DNA of 41,305 nucleotides, taken from contig JBBPYR010000143.1 of the NCBI GenBank assembly GCA_038199755.1, positions 1 through 41,305 on the forward strand, read 5' to 3'. This stretch comes from JBBPYR01 sp038199755 (GTDB lineage Bacteria > Chloroflexota > Ktedonobacteria > Ktedonobacterales > Ktedonobacteraceae). The position numbers were made by a program, and so were the translations under genes. The notes under the pieces were generated by a model that saw nothing but the letters and a program-made list of their open reading frames with translations, was not told the DNA's origin and searched no databases. This document shows, in pieces, positions 25,414 to 33,686 of this stretch; the stretch's first letter is position 1; every line of letters starts with the position of its first letter.

Positions 25414-26457
25414 CTATCTGCGTGATGCATTTCTCTTCTGTGCATTGCTGCCACTGCGCCGACGCGCCGACGCACTACGACGTGTAGTGGCTGAGGCGCG
25501 GGGAGTTGTACGCAATTGTCTTCCTACCGGACCATCGCTCTGATCGCTTTCCTCGCCCTCTTCATCATCCTGAGGTGCATTTTCTACCAACTGCGAGTCA
25601 ACAACTTTGCGCTGATTTGACGAGGGGCCTGAATTGCGGGGCGCATGATTCGTGATAGCGGTTGAACCAGAGTCGGGTTTCAGTTTCAGGTTTGGCTTCG
25701 TCAGCAATCCACCCCAACCCGTGACAAAGTACTGCTGTACGGCCTGGAAGACCGATGATACCGTCCAGTAAAGGGCGAGGCCAGCGGGAAATTGCCAACC
25801 GAAGAACACCGTAATCAGCGGCATAAAGTACTGCATCATGCGCGTTGACTGCGCGGTCGGATCATTGGCAGCGGCCTTAGACTGATTCTTGGGCATGGAC
25901 ATGCGTAATTGCACAAAGGTTGCCAGGCCAGCAAGAATCGGCAAAATGTGGCTAGGGTCTGGATTACCCAGAGAGATGTGAACGTTCGGACCGAGAAAGG
26001 TAAACCAGTTCAGGAATACATTTGGATACTTGGTGAAATGTGGCACGAATGGATAGAGATTCTGATTGATCGCAGCAAGCGTATGCACAGAGGTACGGAA
26101 AATGCCACTCAACGCATAGAAGAGACCATACAGCACCGGCAACTGAATCACCAGTGGCAGACAACCCGCTAACGGATTGACGCCATATTTCTTGTACAGC
26201 TCCTGCATGGCTACAGCTTGTCCCTGCTGATCCTTCCCATACTTCTTGCGAATTTCAGCCATCTCGGGCTGAAGGGCCTGTGTAGCCTTCATTGACTTCA
26301 ATTGTTGTAGCGTCAATGGGAACAAAATCAGTTTGACGATTAAGGTGAGCACAATGATGGAAACACCAAAATCACCAAACACATGATACAGGAGTACCAG
26401 ACCATTAAAAATGGGGAAGGTAAACAGTATATTGAATAGATAGCCTATCTGACCCAC
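25414..26457 (-). CDS. yidC: YidC/SpoIIIJ membrane protein insertase
   Basis: A 347-residue Oxa1-type insertase that places proteins in the cytoplasmic membrane with or without Sec. The membrane core begins near residue 15 (LVLLYHVFGDFGVSIIVLTL), continues through NPLAGCLPLVIQLPVLYGLF, and has further helices around the ILPILAGLATFVQL and FGWQFPAGLALYWTVSS segments. The hydrophilic-groove arginine of other YidC proteins is replaced by K41 or so (IVKLILFPL). The C-terminal tail is long and very basic (RRSASARRRSG), which may contact ribosomes. The start is a GTG, with AGGAAGG about 13 bases before it; no better start was seen. Confidence 0.95.
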   Translation of the reverse strand: MGQIGYLFNILFTFPIFNGLVLLYHVFGDFGVSIIVLTLIVKLILFPLTLQQLKSMKATQALQPEMAEIRKKYGKDQQGQAVAMQELYKKYGVNPLAGCLPLVIQLPVLYGLFYALSGIFRTSVHTLAAINQNLYPFVPHFTKYPNVFLNWFTFLGPNVHISLGNPDPSHILPILAGLATFVQLRMSMPKNQSKAAANDPTAQSTRMMQYFMPLITVFFGWQFPAGLALYWTVSSVFQAVQQYFVTGWGGLLTKPNLKLKPDSGSTAITNHAPRNSGPSSNQRKVVDSQLVENAPQDDEEGEESDQSDGPVGRQLRTTPRASATTRRSASARRRSGSNAQKRNASRR

Positions 26458-26481
26458 GAGTAGTATCCCGCCTTCCTCGAT

Positions 26482-26709
26482 CTAGTCCCCCAAATGTTCT
26501 GGGACAGGATCGTAGAGATCGCCATGATAAAAGGGATGGCAACGCCCAATCCGTTTTGCTGCCATCCAACCACCACGGAAAAAGCCAAAACGTTCAATAG
26601 CCTCATATCCATAGTGTGAACACGAGGGAACAAAGCGACACGATGAGGGCAGGACCACCGACAGCGTGCGTTGATAAACACGAATAAGTGCAAGTGCTAT
26701 ATATTTCAC
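26482..26709 (-). CDS. yidD: Membrane protein insertion efficiency factor
   Basis: A 75-residue YidD protein. The family signature is complete: LIRVYQRTLS, CRFVPSCSHYGYEAI, then GGWMAAKRIGRCHPF and the DPVP end. The three cysteines of the family are present. It is amphipathic and membrane-associated and assists YidC. Its start overlaps the rnpA stop by four bases, and yidC starts 24 bases after it. Confidence 0.95.
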   Translation of the reverse strand: MKYIALALIRVYQRTLSVVLPSSCRFVPSCSHYGYEAIERFGFFRGGWMAAKRIGRCHPFYHGDLYDPVPEHLGD

Positions 26710-27101
26710 CGTTCATCGACCTTTGTGCGCTCTACCTGCTCATAGGATGATGCTTTCGCAGCAAGCAATTTCGCACGACGTAATAATGTTTCAATCTCTT
26801 GGGCAAGGGTCGAGAGATCTGTTCCTATGATCTGTTGTCTTGCAGTAATTACTACGTCAATATCGTTAGAAAGTTCATATAAATATGGGCGTATTGCTTC
26901 ACCGAGTAGACGTTTGATATAATTCCGCATCACTGCGTGCTTGGAGATACGCTTGCTGACCACAAAACCAATGCGCCTTCTATGAAGCACATTTGGTTTC
27001 CACGCGATGATAAGCAGCCGAGACGCAATACTACGTCCCTGCTGCCTCACCGATTGGAACTCACTATTTTTTTGCAAGCGTGAAGTGCGCTTAAGAGCCA
27101 C
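26706..27101 (-). CDS. rnpA: Ribonuclease P protein component
   Basis: A 131-residue basic protein that assists the RNase P RNA in tRNA 5'-end maturation. Visible are LKRTSRLQKNSEFQSVRQQGRS, IGFVVSKRISKHAVMRN and IKRLLGEAIR, the family's central RNA-binding helix. The usual RNRxKR core reads RNYIKR. The start is a GTG four bases after the rpmH stop; an ATG nearby is out of frame. It ends by overlapping yidD. Confidence 0.95.
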   Translation of the reverse strand: MALKRTSRLQKNSEFQSVRQQGRSIASRLLIIAWKPNVLHRRRIGFVVSKRISKHAVMRNYIKRLLGEAIRPYLYELSNDIDVVITARQQIIGTDLSTLAQEIETLLRRAKLLAAKASSYEQVERTKVDER

Positions 27102-27105
27102 GTCA

Positions 27106-27240
27106 TTAAACAGTCAAGCTCCAACGCCCTTTGGCGCGGCGAGCTTTGATAACACGACGGCCATTGCGTGTTGACATTCGTTTGAGAAAACCATGTTCGC
27201 GTTTGCGCGGAATGCGCTTGGGTTGCCAGGTACGTTTCAT
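27106..27240 (-). CDS. rpmH: Ribosomal protein bL34
   Basis: A 44-residue protein reading MKRTWQPKRIPRKREHGF, then LKRMSTRNGRRVIKAR and a RAKGRWSLTV end, which is the full bL34 pattern. It is a large-subunit ribosomal protein. It starts the rpmH-rnpA-yidD-yidC-jag operon, with AAGGAAGGA before the ATG. This cluster often lies beside dnaA at the replication origin, but here an FHA-protein gene is upstream instead. Confidence 0.97.
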   Translation of the reverse strand: MKRTWQPKRIPRKREHGFLKRMSTRNGRRVIKARRAKGRWSLTV

Positions 27241-27276
27241 TGAATTCCTTCCTTATTCACTTGAAGTGTTCTGTAG

Positions 27277-27305
27277 ATTATAACGGCTAGCTCACTACCT
27301 GTCAA
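27277..27305 (-). promoter_or_regulatory. Consensus promoter of the rpmH operon
   Basis: On the minus strand TTGACA (27300-27305) and TATAAT (27277-27282) are exactly 17 bases apart, a perfect housekeeping promoter. The leader to the rpmH ATG is about 30 bases. Confidence 0.92.
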
Positions 27306-27328
27306 TGTACGTAACCAACCAACTGGCC

Positions 27329-27375
27329 GATACGCGCTAACGGATGTGGCAATACCACATCCGTTAGCGCGTATC
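27329..27375. terminator. Perfect hairpin between the FHA gene and rpmH
   Basis: A 21-bp perfect stem (27329-27349 with 27355-27375) and a five-base loop insulate the signalling operon from the rpmH promoter. No U tract is seen. Confidence 0.75.
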
Positions 27376-27396
27376 CCATCTTTTGCGTTGTATCAC

Positions 27397-28050
27397 TTAC
27401 GCTGATTTGAAACGCAGAAGCACACGGCCCAAGCGAATCTCATCATTATCATGAACGGGCGTGGGTGTCTTCGCGGTCAGGCGCTGGCGATTTACATAGG
27501 TGAAGTTTGTGCTGTTCTCATCTTCAATCATGTACTCCCCGTTATCGACAAACATTCGCGCATGCATACGCGAGACTCCACCCTCTTCTCCCCCGTGTGG
27601 AGTCAGGTCCACATCAGGATAAATGTTGCTCACCGCATCTTCACGGCCAATCGTAATGGTGTCTTTTCCGCTGATATCAAATTCCTGGTTATCGGCCTCG
27701 ACGATCAGACGGGCAGTTCCCCCTGCGACAGCGGCAACTGGTGCCTGCGCTGCCTGGGGAGCTTGGCTCTGATCGACCGCTGCCACAACAGGAACTGGCG
27801 CGGCGGCTGGCACTGGTGCAGACGAGGACGCCAGCAAGGGTGCCCCACAGTTTGAACAAAACGCTTCACCCGCAGGATTGGCGGTGCCACATGACGCACA
27901 AATCTGCTCATCCGCGCTGCCGACTGGTGCCTGCACCGATGCATCTGGGGATGCGACAGTAGCGACAGCCCCTCCCAGAGGCTCGCCGCACTCATCACAA
28001 AACGCTGATCCATCCGGGTTTTCATGTCCCAGAGAACATTTTATTGACAT
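27397..28050 (-). CDS. Double zinc-ribbon protein with C-terminal FHA domain
   Basis: A 217-residue protein. Two N-terminal zinc ribbons: the first uses C5, H9, C18 and C21, the second has CASC and CSNC pairs. An Ala/Pro-rich linker follows, then an FHA domain (about 120-215) with TIGRED, SRMHARM, the strand NSTNFTYVN and a final RLGRVLLRF. FHA domains bind phosphothreonine peptides, so it is the likely reader of kinase output from the same operon. The key FHA residues (GR, SxxH, N) are intact. AAGGAAGGA precedes the ATG. A hairpin separates it from the vWA gene upstream. Confidence 0.9.
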   Translation of the reverse strand: MSIKCSLGHENPDGSAFCDECGEPLGGAVATVASPDASVQAPVGSADEQICASCGTANPAGEAFCSNCGAPLLASSSAPVPAAAPVPVVAAVDQSQAPQAAQAPVAAVAGGTARLIVEADNQEFDISGKDTITIGREDAVSNIYPDVDLTPHGGEEGGVSRMHARMFVDNGEYMIEDENSTNFTYVNRQRLTAKTPTPVHDNDEIRLGRVLLRFKSA

Positions 28051-28103
28051 AACAATCTATCCTTCCTTCATTAACAGGTAGAGAGTAGGTATACCCTATA
28101 GAG

Positions 28104-28136
28104 CGGTAGTGGCGCGACCTTTTGCGCCCTCTACCG
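28104..28136. terminator. Imperfect hairpin between vWA and FHA genes
   Basis: CGGTAG and GGCGC (28104-28115) pair with GCGCC and CTACCG (28124-28136), with small internal bulges. It lies in the 109-base gap and could attenuate the FHA gene relative to the rest of the operon. ATACCCTAT just outside it may extend the stem. Confidence 0.5.
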
Positions 28137-28159
28137 ATATGAACGAGTGAGAACGGCAA

Positions 28160-29398
28160 TTAGGGTATGATATCATCAAGACGCTGTGTAAGTTTACGGG
28201 TCTTGTTGCCAATTGATTTCACTTGATCCTGAGAAATCTGCTGACCCTGATTGATTTGCTCAAGGGCGGCTTGCGTCTCTTCGTCAAGCACACGCGTCAC
28301 ATTAGGCGCGAGTCGCGTGGTTGACTTACCCGTTCTTTTATACTCATCGAGTACGCGCGTTACCAGACGATTGGCATTCGCCTTTTCAGCAAAATTCATC
28401 ACCAAGGCGTTTACCTGTGACGACTGCTCTACATCAGGCGTAAACGTGACCTTGATATCTTCACGTATTTTCTCGCCCAGCAGATTAGCAATTGGTACAT
28501 CATAGGTAAGTTCAGCCCGCGCAATACGGAAGAGGCCCGCCGGTCGTGGGTCAATCATCAGCTCAACGAGCACCGACTGCGCATTGTCCTTCTCCAGATC
28601 ACCAAGGACAATGGTCACCTGACGATCTGACAGTGACGAGGCATCCAGATCGCGGATAAGCGGCAATACCTTGACGGCTTTTCTGGGTGAGACACCTGAA
28701 GGCAAGCTGAGAGTGAGCGTCGCATTACGCACAGCAACTGCGACCGCACTCTGCACCTGTTGCTGAAAGACACTCATGGCATTGTCTGGGTTGCGAATAA
28801 ATTCGGCTGGCGAACCACCGCTTCTTTGGCCGATTTCATCCAACAAACTTTCATCCCAATCCTGACCAATACCGAGCGTAGAAATGCTTACGCCCGCCGT
28901 CGCCGCTTCCGCCGCCAGTTCGCGACAGCGACGCGCATCACCATAGGTCACACCGTCCGTGAGCAGAATCATGCGTTTGATGGCATTGGGAATATTCCAC
29001 CGTCGTAATTCACCCAGTCCCAGTTCCATACCACGCGATATCGCCGTACCACCTGCGTCTTGAATCTTGTCAATAGCAGCCTTCATGCCTGGCTTATCAT
29101 TCGCCGGCATGGATGGAATAATCACTTGAGCGGTGTCATCAAACATGACAACCGAAATGTAGTCGGTTGGCTCCAAATGATCGATGACCATCTTGACCGC
29201 TTCTTTCACATTATAAAGTTTGGCTCCCTTCATCGAGCCAGAATGGTCAAGCACCAGGGCAAAATTCAGGGGCATACGCACCTGCGCCATCAATTCGGTC
29301 GGCTTGGCCTCTAATAGGACATATGCTATTTGGCTCCCACCAGTGACTGGCATGAAATCTTTTCCCAACTGGTGCGCCAAGGTTACTTCTCCGGGCAT
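28160..29398 (-). CDS. von Willebrand factor A domain protein
   Basis: A 412-residue protein with a vWA domain at about 40-215. The metal-ion-dependent adhesion site is complete: DHSGS, a downstream Thr (GGTAISRG), and LLTDGVTYGD. The rest is a beta-rich region and a helical C-terminal part (LAPNVTRVLDEETQAALEQI and KLTQRLDDII). There is no signal peptide, so it is cytoplasmic, like TerY and other vWA proteins that act with kinases and phosphatases. Start: ATG 29398 with AAAGGAG about ten bases upstream; a TTG at 29404 is possible. It sits 52 bases after the PP2C gene. Confidence 0.9.
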   Translation of the reverse strand: MPGEVTLAHQLGKDFMPVTGGSQIAYVLLEAKPTELMAQVRMPLNFALVLDHSGSMKGAKLYNVKEAVKMVIDHLEPTDYISVVMFDDTAQVIIPSMPANDKPGMKAAIDKIQDAGGTAISRGMELGLGELRRWNIPNAIKRMILLTDGVTYGDARRCRELAAEAATAGVSISTLGIGQDWDESLLDEIGQRSGGSPAEFIRNPDNAMSVFQQQVQSAVAVAVRNATLTLSLPSGVSPRKAVKVLPLIRDLDASSLSDRQVTIVLGDLEKDNAQSVLVELMIDPRPAGLFRIARAELTYDVPIANLLGEKIREDIKVTFTPDVEQSSQVNALVMNFAEKANANRLVTRVLDEYKRTGKSTTRLAPNVTRVLDEETQAALEQINQGQQISQDQVKSIGNKTRKLTQRLDDIIP

Positions 29399-29450
29399 AG
29401 TCAATCAGCTCCTTTCGCTTTCGGCTGCCCTAGTATATCATTAGTGCTCA

Positions 29451-31436
29451 TCAACGCACAAACACCACTACCGCACTGACATTATCCTCACCCCCATTGG
29501 TATTAGCAGCTTCAAGCAACTGCGCACACGCAGTCTGGGGGTCAGGTGCATTGCTTAGGATATCTGTGATTTGTGGATTTCGTATCATCTCCCACAAACC
29601 GTCTGAGCAACTTAAAAGAATATCTCCTGAGTGGACTTGCTGTTTGAAGTCGTCTACCTGCACATTCAACTTATCACCCAGGCTGCGGAAAATCTGACTG
29701 CGCTGCGGATGAGTATAGACATCATCAGGCTCGATCAGACCGCCCGCCAGCAATTGTGCCACCAATGAATGATCATTGGTTAATTGGTACAGCGTTCCAT
29801 CTCGTAACATATACGTACGACTATCCCCAACGTTGATAATGTACGCATGATCATTCACAATCATGAACCCGGTCACGGTGGAACCCATGTCCGTTTTCTC
29901 ACGCTGATTCACCTGGCAGATGCTGTTATTGGCCTCTTCGATTGCCCCCTTGAATACATCCACCAGGGCATCGTCGGTCAGTGCCGTTGCAGGCTGTCCG
30001 CCACGCTCAGCTGTAAGTGGCTTCATGAACAGTTCGCTGACGATACGCTCTGCCACCACGTTGACCGTCATACGACTGGCTCCCTGTCCATTATCGTGTC
30101 CACCCATGCCATCGGCCACCATAAACACCCCAACGGGCGTGGAAATTGATTCGTGAACACGCTGCAATTGTAAGACGAGGGTGCTATCTTCGTTTGGCTC
30201 ACTACGCCTCACGTTACCAGCATCAGAGTCGCTCGCCACCAGCAGGCGCACGCCCAGAGGAAACGAAATCTGCGTCGTCTGCGGCTGCTCAACCACATAG
30301 GTTTTTCCATCCTCGGCAAATGTATTCATTATCGTACCGAGCGTGACTAACCCTTCTTTATTCTGGGCCTCGGTCGCGGCGTACTCATGCAGGATATAGG
30401 TCATATTGAGCAGAGCGGCCCCACAATCAATACAGTATTCATCACCTTCGGCATTTTGCTCTGAACCACAATTCCAACAATGTTGATAGCCCTGGTGATC
30501 GACCACTTGATACACACGCTCATGCTCGCTCTCACTCACAAGCTGGGTCACTTCATAGCGACCATTGAGCACCGTGCCCACGGCAAGCGCGGCAGACCCA
30601 CCCTGAGCAACTGGCTCCGCAGGCTCAGATGGCGCATCCTCATCGTATGGGGATGGTGCAGATGGCAAAGCAGCATAGATGGTTTCCTGCTGCGAGGCAT
30701 CCACCACAGGCTGTTCGCTTTGCGACACGCCATTTTCGACTGGCACTGCTGCATAGATGGTTGGAGCCGATGCCGCATCGAACGCATCAGCATACCCTGC
30801 GTCGTTCACAACTGGGCTACTTGCATCCTCGCCAGGAATAACAGGCATGAGCGATTCAGGCGGCGGGGGCGGCGCAATACGCGTCGACTCGCTACTGCTG
30901 GCCACAATAGGTTCAGCCGCTGGCACCTGTTCCGCTTCCACTTCTACATTACCAGCAGTCGGAGCTCCATTTACGGCCTCTAATGAACCTGAAGCTCTAT
31001 TTTGCACGTCTCCGCCGGGTGCATTGTTCACCTCAGCACCCCCGCTGCCAGCTTCTTGTAGCGCATGTTCTTTTTGCCACAGGCGCGCATGGAATGCGAC
31101 CATCTCGCTGGGTGAAAGAATTTGTGTCGGCTCATGGGTGATATCCACAGGAGCATCCGCGTGAGCATCATCACCTTGACTTTGTACATCCTGATCTATT
31201 GCTTGTGCTTGCGGCACCTGCTGGGATGCTACTGCGCTGTTTTCTTGTGGCAGCACTTGCTGTGACGCTACAGCACCGTTTTCTTGTGGTAGCACATGCA
31301 CATGCTCAAGAGAGGCGGCAACAGGTTGTTGCGCTTCGGATTGCGCCGCCATCTGTTCAGCGGTAAAGTGCATGCCACAGGTTTTACAGAATCTTGCATT
31401 ATCACGATTGATTGCATGACATCTGGGACAGAGCAT
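29451..31436 (-). CDS. PP2C Ser/Thr phosphatase with zinc ribbons
   Basis: A 661-residue phosphatase. An N-terminal zinc ribbon (CPRC...CKTC, 3-20) is followed by a long acidic Pro/Ala/Gln-rich region with repeated TIYAA motifs. A second zinc ribbon (CWNC...CIDC, about 325-345) precedes a PP2C domain (about 395-660) with NEDS, VADGMGGHDNGQG, GDSRTYMLRD, CSDGLWEM and GGEDNVSAVVV, all metal and catalytic positions present. It reverses kinase phosphorylation in the cytoplasm. It follows the kinase gene by 47 bases and precedes vWA. It is larger than the other PP2C in the operon and likely has a distinct role. Confidence 0.93.
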   Translation of the reverse strand: MLCPRCHAINRDNARFCKTCGMHFTAEQMAAQSEAQQPVAASLEHVHVLPQENGAVASQQVLPQENSAVASQQVPQAQAIDQDVQSQGDDAHADAPVDITHEPTQILSPSEMVAFHARLWQKEHALQEAGSGGAEVNNAPGGDVQNRASGSLEAVNGAPTAGNVEVEAEQVPAAEPIVASSSESTRIAPPPPPESLMPVIPGEDASSPVVNDAGYADAFDAASAPTIYAAVPVENGVSQSEQPVVDASQQETIYAALPSAPSPYDEDAPSEPAEPVAQGGSAALAVGTVLNGRYEVTQLVSESEHERVYQVVDHQGYQHCWNCGSEQNAEGDEYCIDCGAALLNMTYILHEYAATEAQNKEGLVTLGTIMNTFAEDGKTYVVEQPQTTQISFPLGVRLLVASDSDAGNVRRSEPNEDSTLVLQLQRVHESISTPVGVFMVADGMGGHDNGQGASRMTVNVVAERIVSELFMKPLTAERGGQPATALTDDALVDVFKGAIEEANNSICQVNQREKTDMGSTVTGFMIVNDHAYIINVGDSRTYMLRDGTLYQLTNDHSLVAQLLAGGLIEPDDVYTHPQRSQIFRSLGDKLNVQVDDFKQQVHSGDILLSCSDGLWEMIRNPQITDILSNAPDPQTACAQLLEAANTNGGEDNVSAVVVFVR

Positions 31437-31483
31437 TCTGCCCTCCTTTTAATTGAATTTACGTTAGAATGCAAAAAGAGGCA

Positions 31484-33664
31484 CTACACTTGTTTCTGCA
31501 AGCGAAGAGCCTCTGCATTATTCGTGTCTTGTGTAAGAACTTCTTTTATCAGTTGACGTGCTTCTACCTTTTTATTGGTCTTGTTGTAGCACGTCGCCAT
31601 TGCCAGCCAAATTGCAGCATGAAAGGGACCGTTCTGCCGTGCCTGCTCCAACGCGCTGAGAGCAAGCTTCCATTCGCGCCGCAGCATATGCGCCCGTCCC
31701 AGTTCATACCACGCTTCCCACAGCGTCGGATCATCTTGACTCGCTTGGCGCAGCGTATCAATGGCCGCCCCATACTGCTTGGTCTCGATGTAGAGACGAC
31801 CGAGGGCAACGAGCATAAGCGCGTGATCGGGCGCAATGCGTAAACCATCTAAGAAGTAGGCCATCGCCTTGCGGTTATAGCCTTGCTCCATCGATGCCAT
31901 TCCCAACTGGTAGTAGATCGCCGGGTCAGTCGGTGCCAAGGCCAATGCCTTCTCAAAGGCGCCCATTGCTTGTGCATATAAAGCTAGATCGCGATAACAC
32001 ATACCCAGTTGGAAATAGGTGTCCAGAGCATCCGCTTTGTAACGCAGTGCCTCTTCCAGTTTCTCGGCAGCCAGTTTGAAGTTCTCGTTGGAGAGCTTCT
32101 TATCACTCTCTTTCAAGATCTGCCCATGCTGTCGATACGCTCGTCCAAGATTATAAAGCACGTCATAGGAAGCACCTTTTGCCAGGGCTAGCTTAAACTG
32201 GTACACCGCCGCAGCATAATTTCTGCTCCCCATATGTTGTAAACCGAGACGATAGGGATCGCTAGTAGCAGGAACGGGCGCAGGTTTCGTGCCATTACTA
32301 CCAGCAACTGGACGTGCACGAATAGACTGTGGTGCTTGCGTTACGGGCCGCGACTGAATGGTTTGTCCAGACTGTGGGACGGGACGCGCACGAATGGGCT
32401 GTGGTGCTTGCGTCACGGGCCGTGCCTGGATGGTCTGCCCTGGCTGCGTCACGGGCCGTGCCTGAATACCCGATGCGCCAGTAGCAGGCCGTGCCTGGTT
32501 TGGTTGTTGTATCGGTCGTGCCCGAATGGGTGCTCTTGGCGGTGGGGGGACAGTACGCAGTTGTTGCGGTGGCGCTGAACGTGCGCCCGTTGCCAATGGC
32601 TGTCCATCCCGTTTACAAAACTTTGCCCCCGGACGATTTTGGAAGCCACACTTTGGGCAGATCAGCGCCGAAGCAGACACTGTGCTTGCAGGCATCGCCG
32701 GAACAATCATTGTTGCCGCGGGCGATATGGCTGGTATCTGGATGGTAGACGCTCCCGAAGTAGCCAAGGCACTCGCGGGCAAACAATGTTGCAGGGCCAC
32801 GCGCATTGCCTCGGCACTCTGAAAGCGTAAGTCACGATTTTGTTGCGTGGCCTTAATCACCACCTGCTCGATTGGACACACCACTGCATTCCCCACCGTC
32901 ATCGTGCGCAATTTCGGATTTTTCTTTTGCATACTGCCAACGGTAGGGGTCTGAATGGGGTCTGGTTCAGTATTCGTTAGCAGGTGATAGAGGGTAGCAC
33001 CAAGCGAGTATATATCCGAGCGCGCATCGGTCTGAACCTGTATTTTAGGAGTTTTGGCGTTGCGCATTTGGCCCGGCATCACAATTGAGCCGAGGTGTTC
33101 AGGCGAGGCATAGGATATGGTGCCCAGGTTTTCCGTATTCGTGCGTTTATTGGGATCGAAACGGCGCGCAATACCAAAATCAATGAGCATGACCTCATCC
33201 TGTGGCGTCACCATAATATTGCCCGGCTTGAGATCACGCAGGATAATCGGCGGATTCTGCGCGTGAATATAGCTCAGTGCTTCACATACCTGCATCGCCC
33301 ACTTAATAGCCTTCTCTTCGGCTAGCGGTCCGTTGCTATCCTCTAGCACCTTCTCCAAGCTTCTGCCCGGCACAAATTCCATCGCAAAGTAGTAGTTCCC
33401 TCGTTCTTGAAAGGGTAACACTAGCGACGCAATATGGGAGTGCTTGAGCTTACGCAACAGGTCGATCTCTCTGGTGAAGCGGTCAATGGCGGCTTTCTTC
33501 TCCTCTTCACTGACATTAGAACCAAGCAAGAGTTCCTTCACGGCATAATAATAGCCAGATGTTCCCATCTGCTCTACTTTATAAACCGTCCCCATTCCAC
33601 CTTCGCCGAGGACCTGCACAATTTTAAATTTTCCATCGAGGATCGTACCTAATGGAAGAGTCAT
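31484..33664 (-). CDS. Ser/Thr protein kinase with zinc ribbon and TPR repeats
   Basis: A 726-residue kinase. Catalytic domain about 11-295: GEGGMG loop (20-25), ATP-binding K43, and DFG with D162. The catalytic loop reads LRDLKPGN (142-149), with Leu replacing the usual His of HRD, while catalytic D144 is kept, so it should be active. A zinc-ribbon-like CPKC...CKRD (final ligand Asp) follows near 335-357. An RARPV-rich repeat region is followed by about six TPRs (about 475-720). No membrane helix is seen, so it is a soluble kinase with a protein-binding tail. It lies between two PP2C genes, 22 bases after the first. Confidence 0.93.
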   Translation of the reverse strand: MTLPLGTILDGKFKIVQVLGEGGMGTVYKVEQMGTSGYYYAVKELLLGSNVSEEEKKAAIDRFTREIDLLRKLKHSHIASLVLPFQERGNYYFAMEFVPGRSLEKVLEDSNGPLAEEKAIKWAMQVCEALSYIHAQNPPIILRDLKPGNIMVTPQDEVMLIDFGIARRFDPNKRTNTENLGTISYASPEHLGSIVMPGQMRNAKTPKIQVQTDARSDIYSLGATLYHLLTNTEPDPIQTPTVGSMQKKNPKLRTMTVGNAVVCPIEQVVIKATQQNRDLRFQSAEAMRVALQHCLPASALATSGASTIQIPAISPAATMIVPAMPASTVSASALICPKCGFQNRPGAKFCKRDGQPLATGARSAPPQQLRTVPPPPRAPIRARPIQQPNQARPATGASGIQARPVTQPGQTIQARPVTQAPQPIRARPVPQSGQTIQSRPVTQAPQSIRARPVAGSNGTKPAPVPATSDPYRLGLQHMGSRNYAAAVYQFKLALAKGASYDVLYNLGRAYRQHGQILKESDKKLSNENFKLAAEKLEEALRYKADALDTYFQLGMCYRDLALYAQAMGAFEKALALAPTDPAIYYQLGMASMEQGYNRKAMAYFLDGLRIAPDHALMLVALGRLYIETKQYGAAIDTLRQASQDDPTLWEAWYELGRAHMLRREWKLALSALEQARQNGPFHAAIWLAMATCYNKTNKKVEARQLIKEVLTQDTNNAEALRLQKQV
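32310..32530. repeat. Repeats encoding RARPV in the kinase linker
   Basis: Imperfect tandem units inside the kinase gene encode ARPV followed by Gln/Pro/Thr residues, about every 12 residues. The unit resembles a proline-rich binding or spacer region. Confidence 0.6.
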
Positions 33665-33686
33665 ACTCCAAAATTCTCCAGAATCA

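Noticed and set aside
26445..26693. 82-residue minus frame overlapping yidD
   Set aside because: It is another frame of the same DNA; the yidD frame carries the full family signature.
27241..27400. Possible replication origin upstream of rpmH
   Set aside because: Only one weak DnaA-box-like sequence (TTATTCACT) is seen, no AT-rich unwinding region, and dnaA is absent.
30757..31164. Plus-strand frame opposite the PP2C linker
   Set aside because: Composition reflects the low-complexity linker on the other strand; no start signal.
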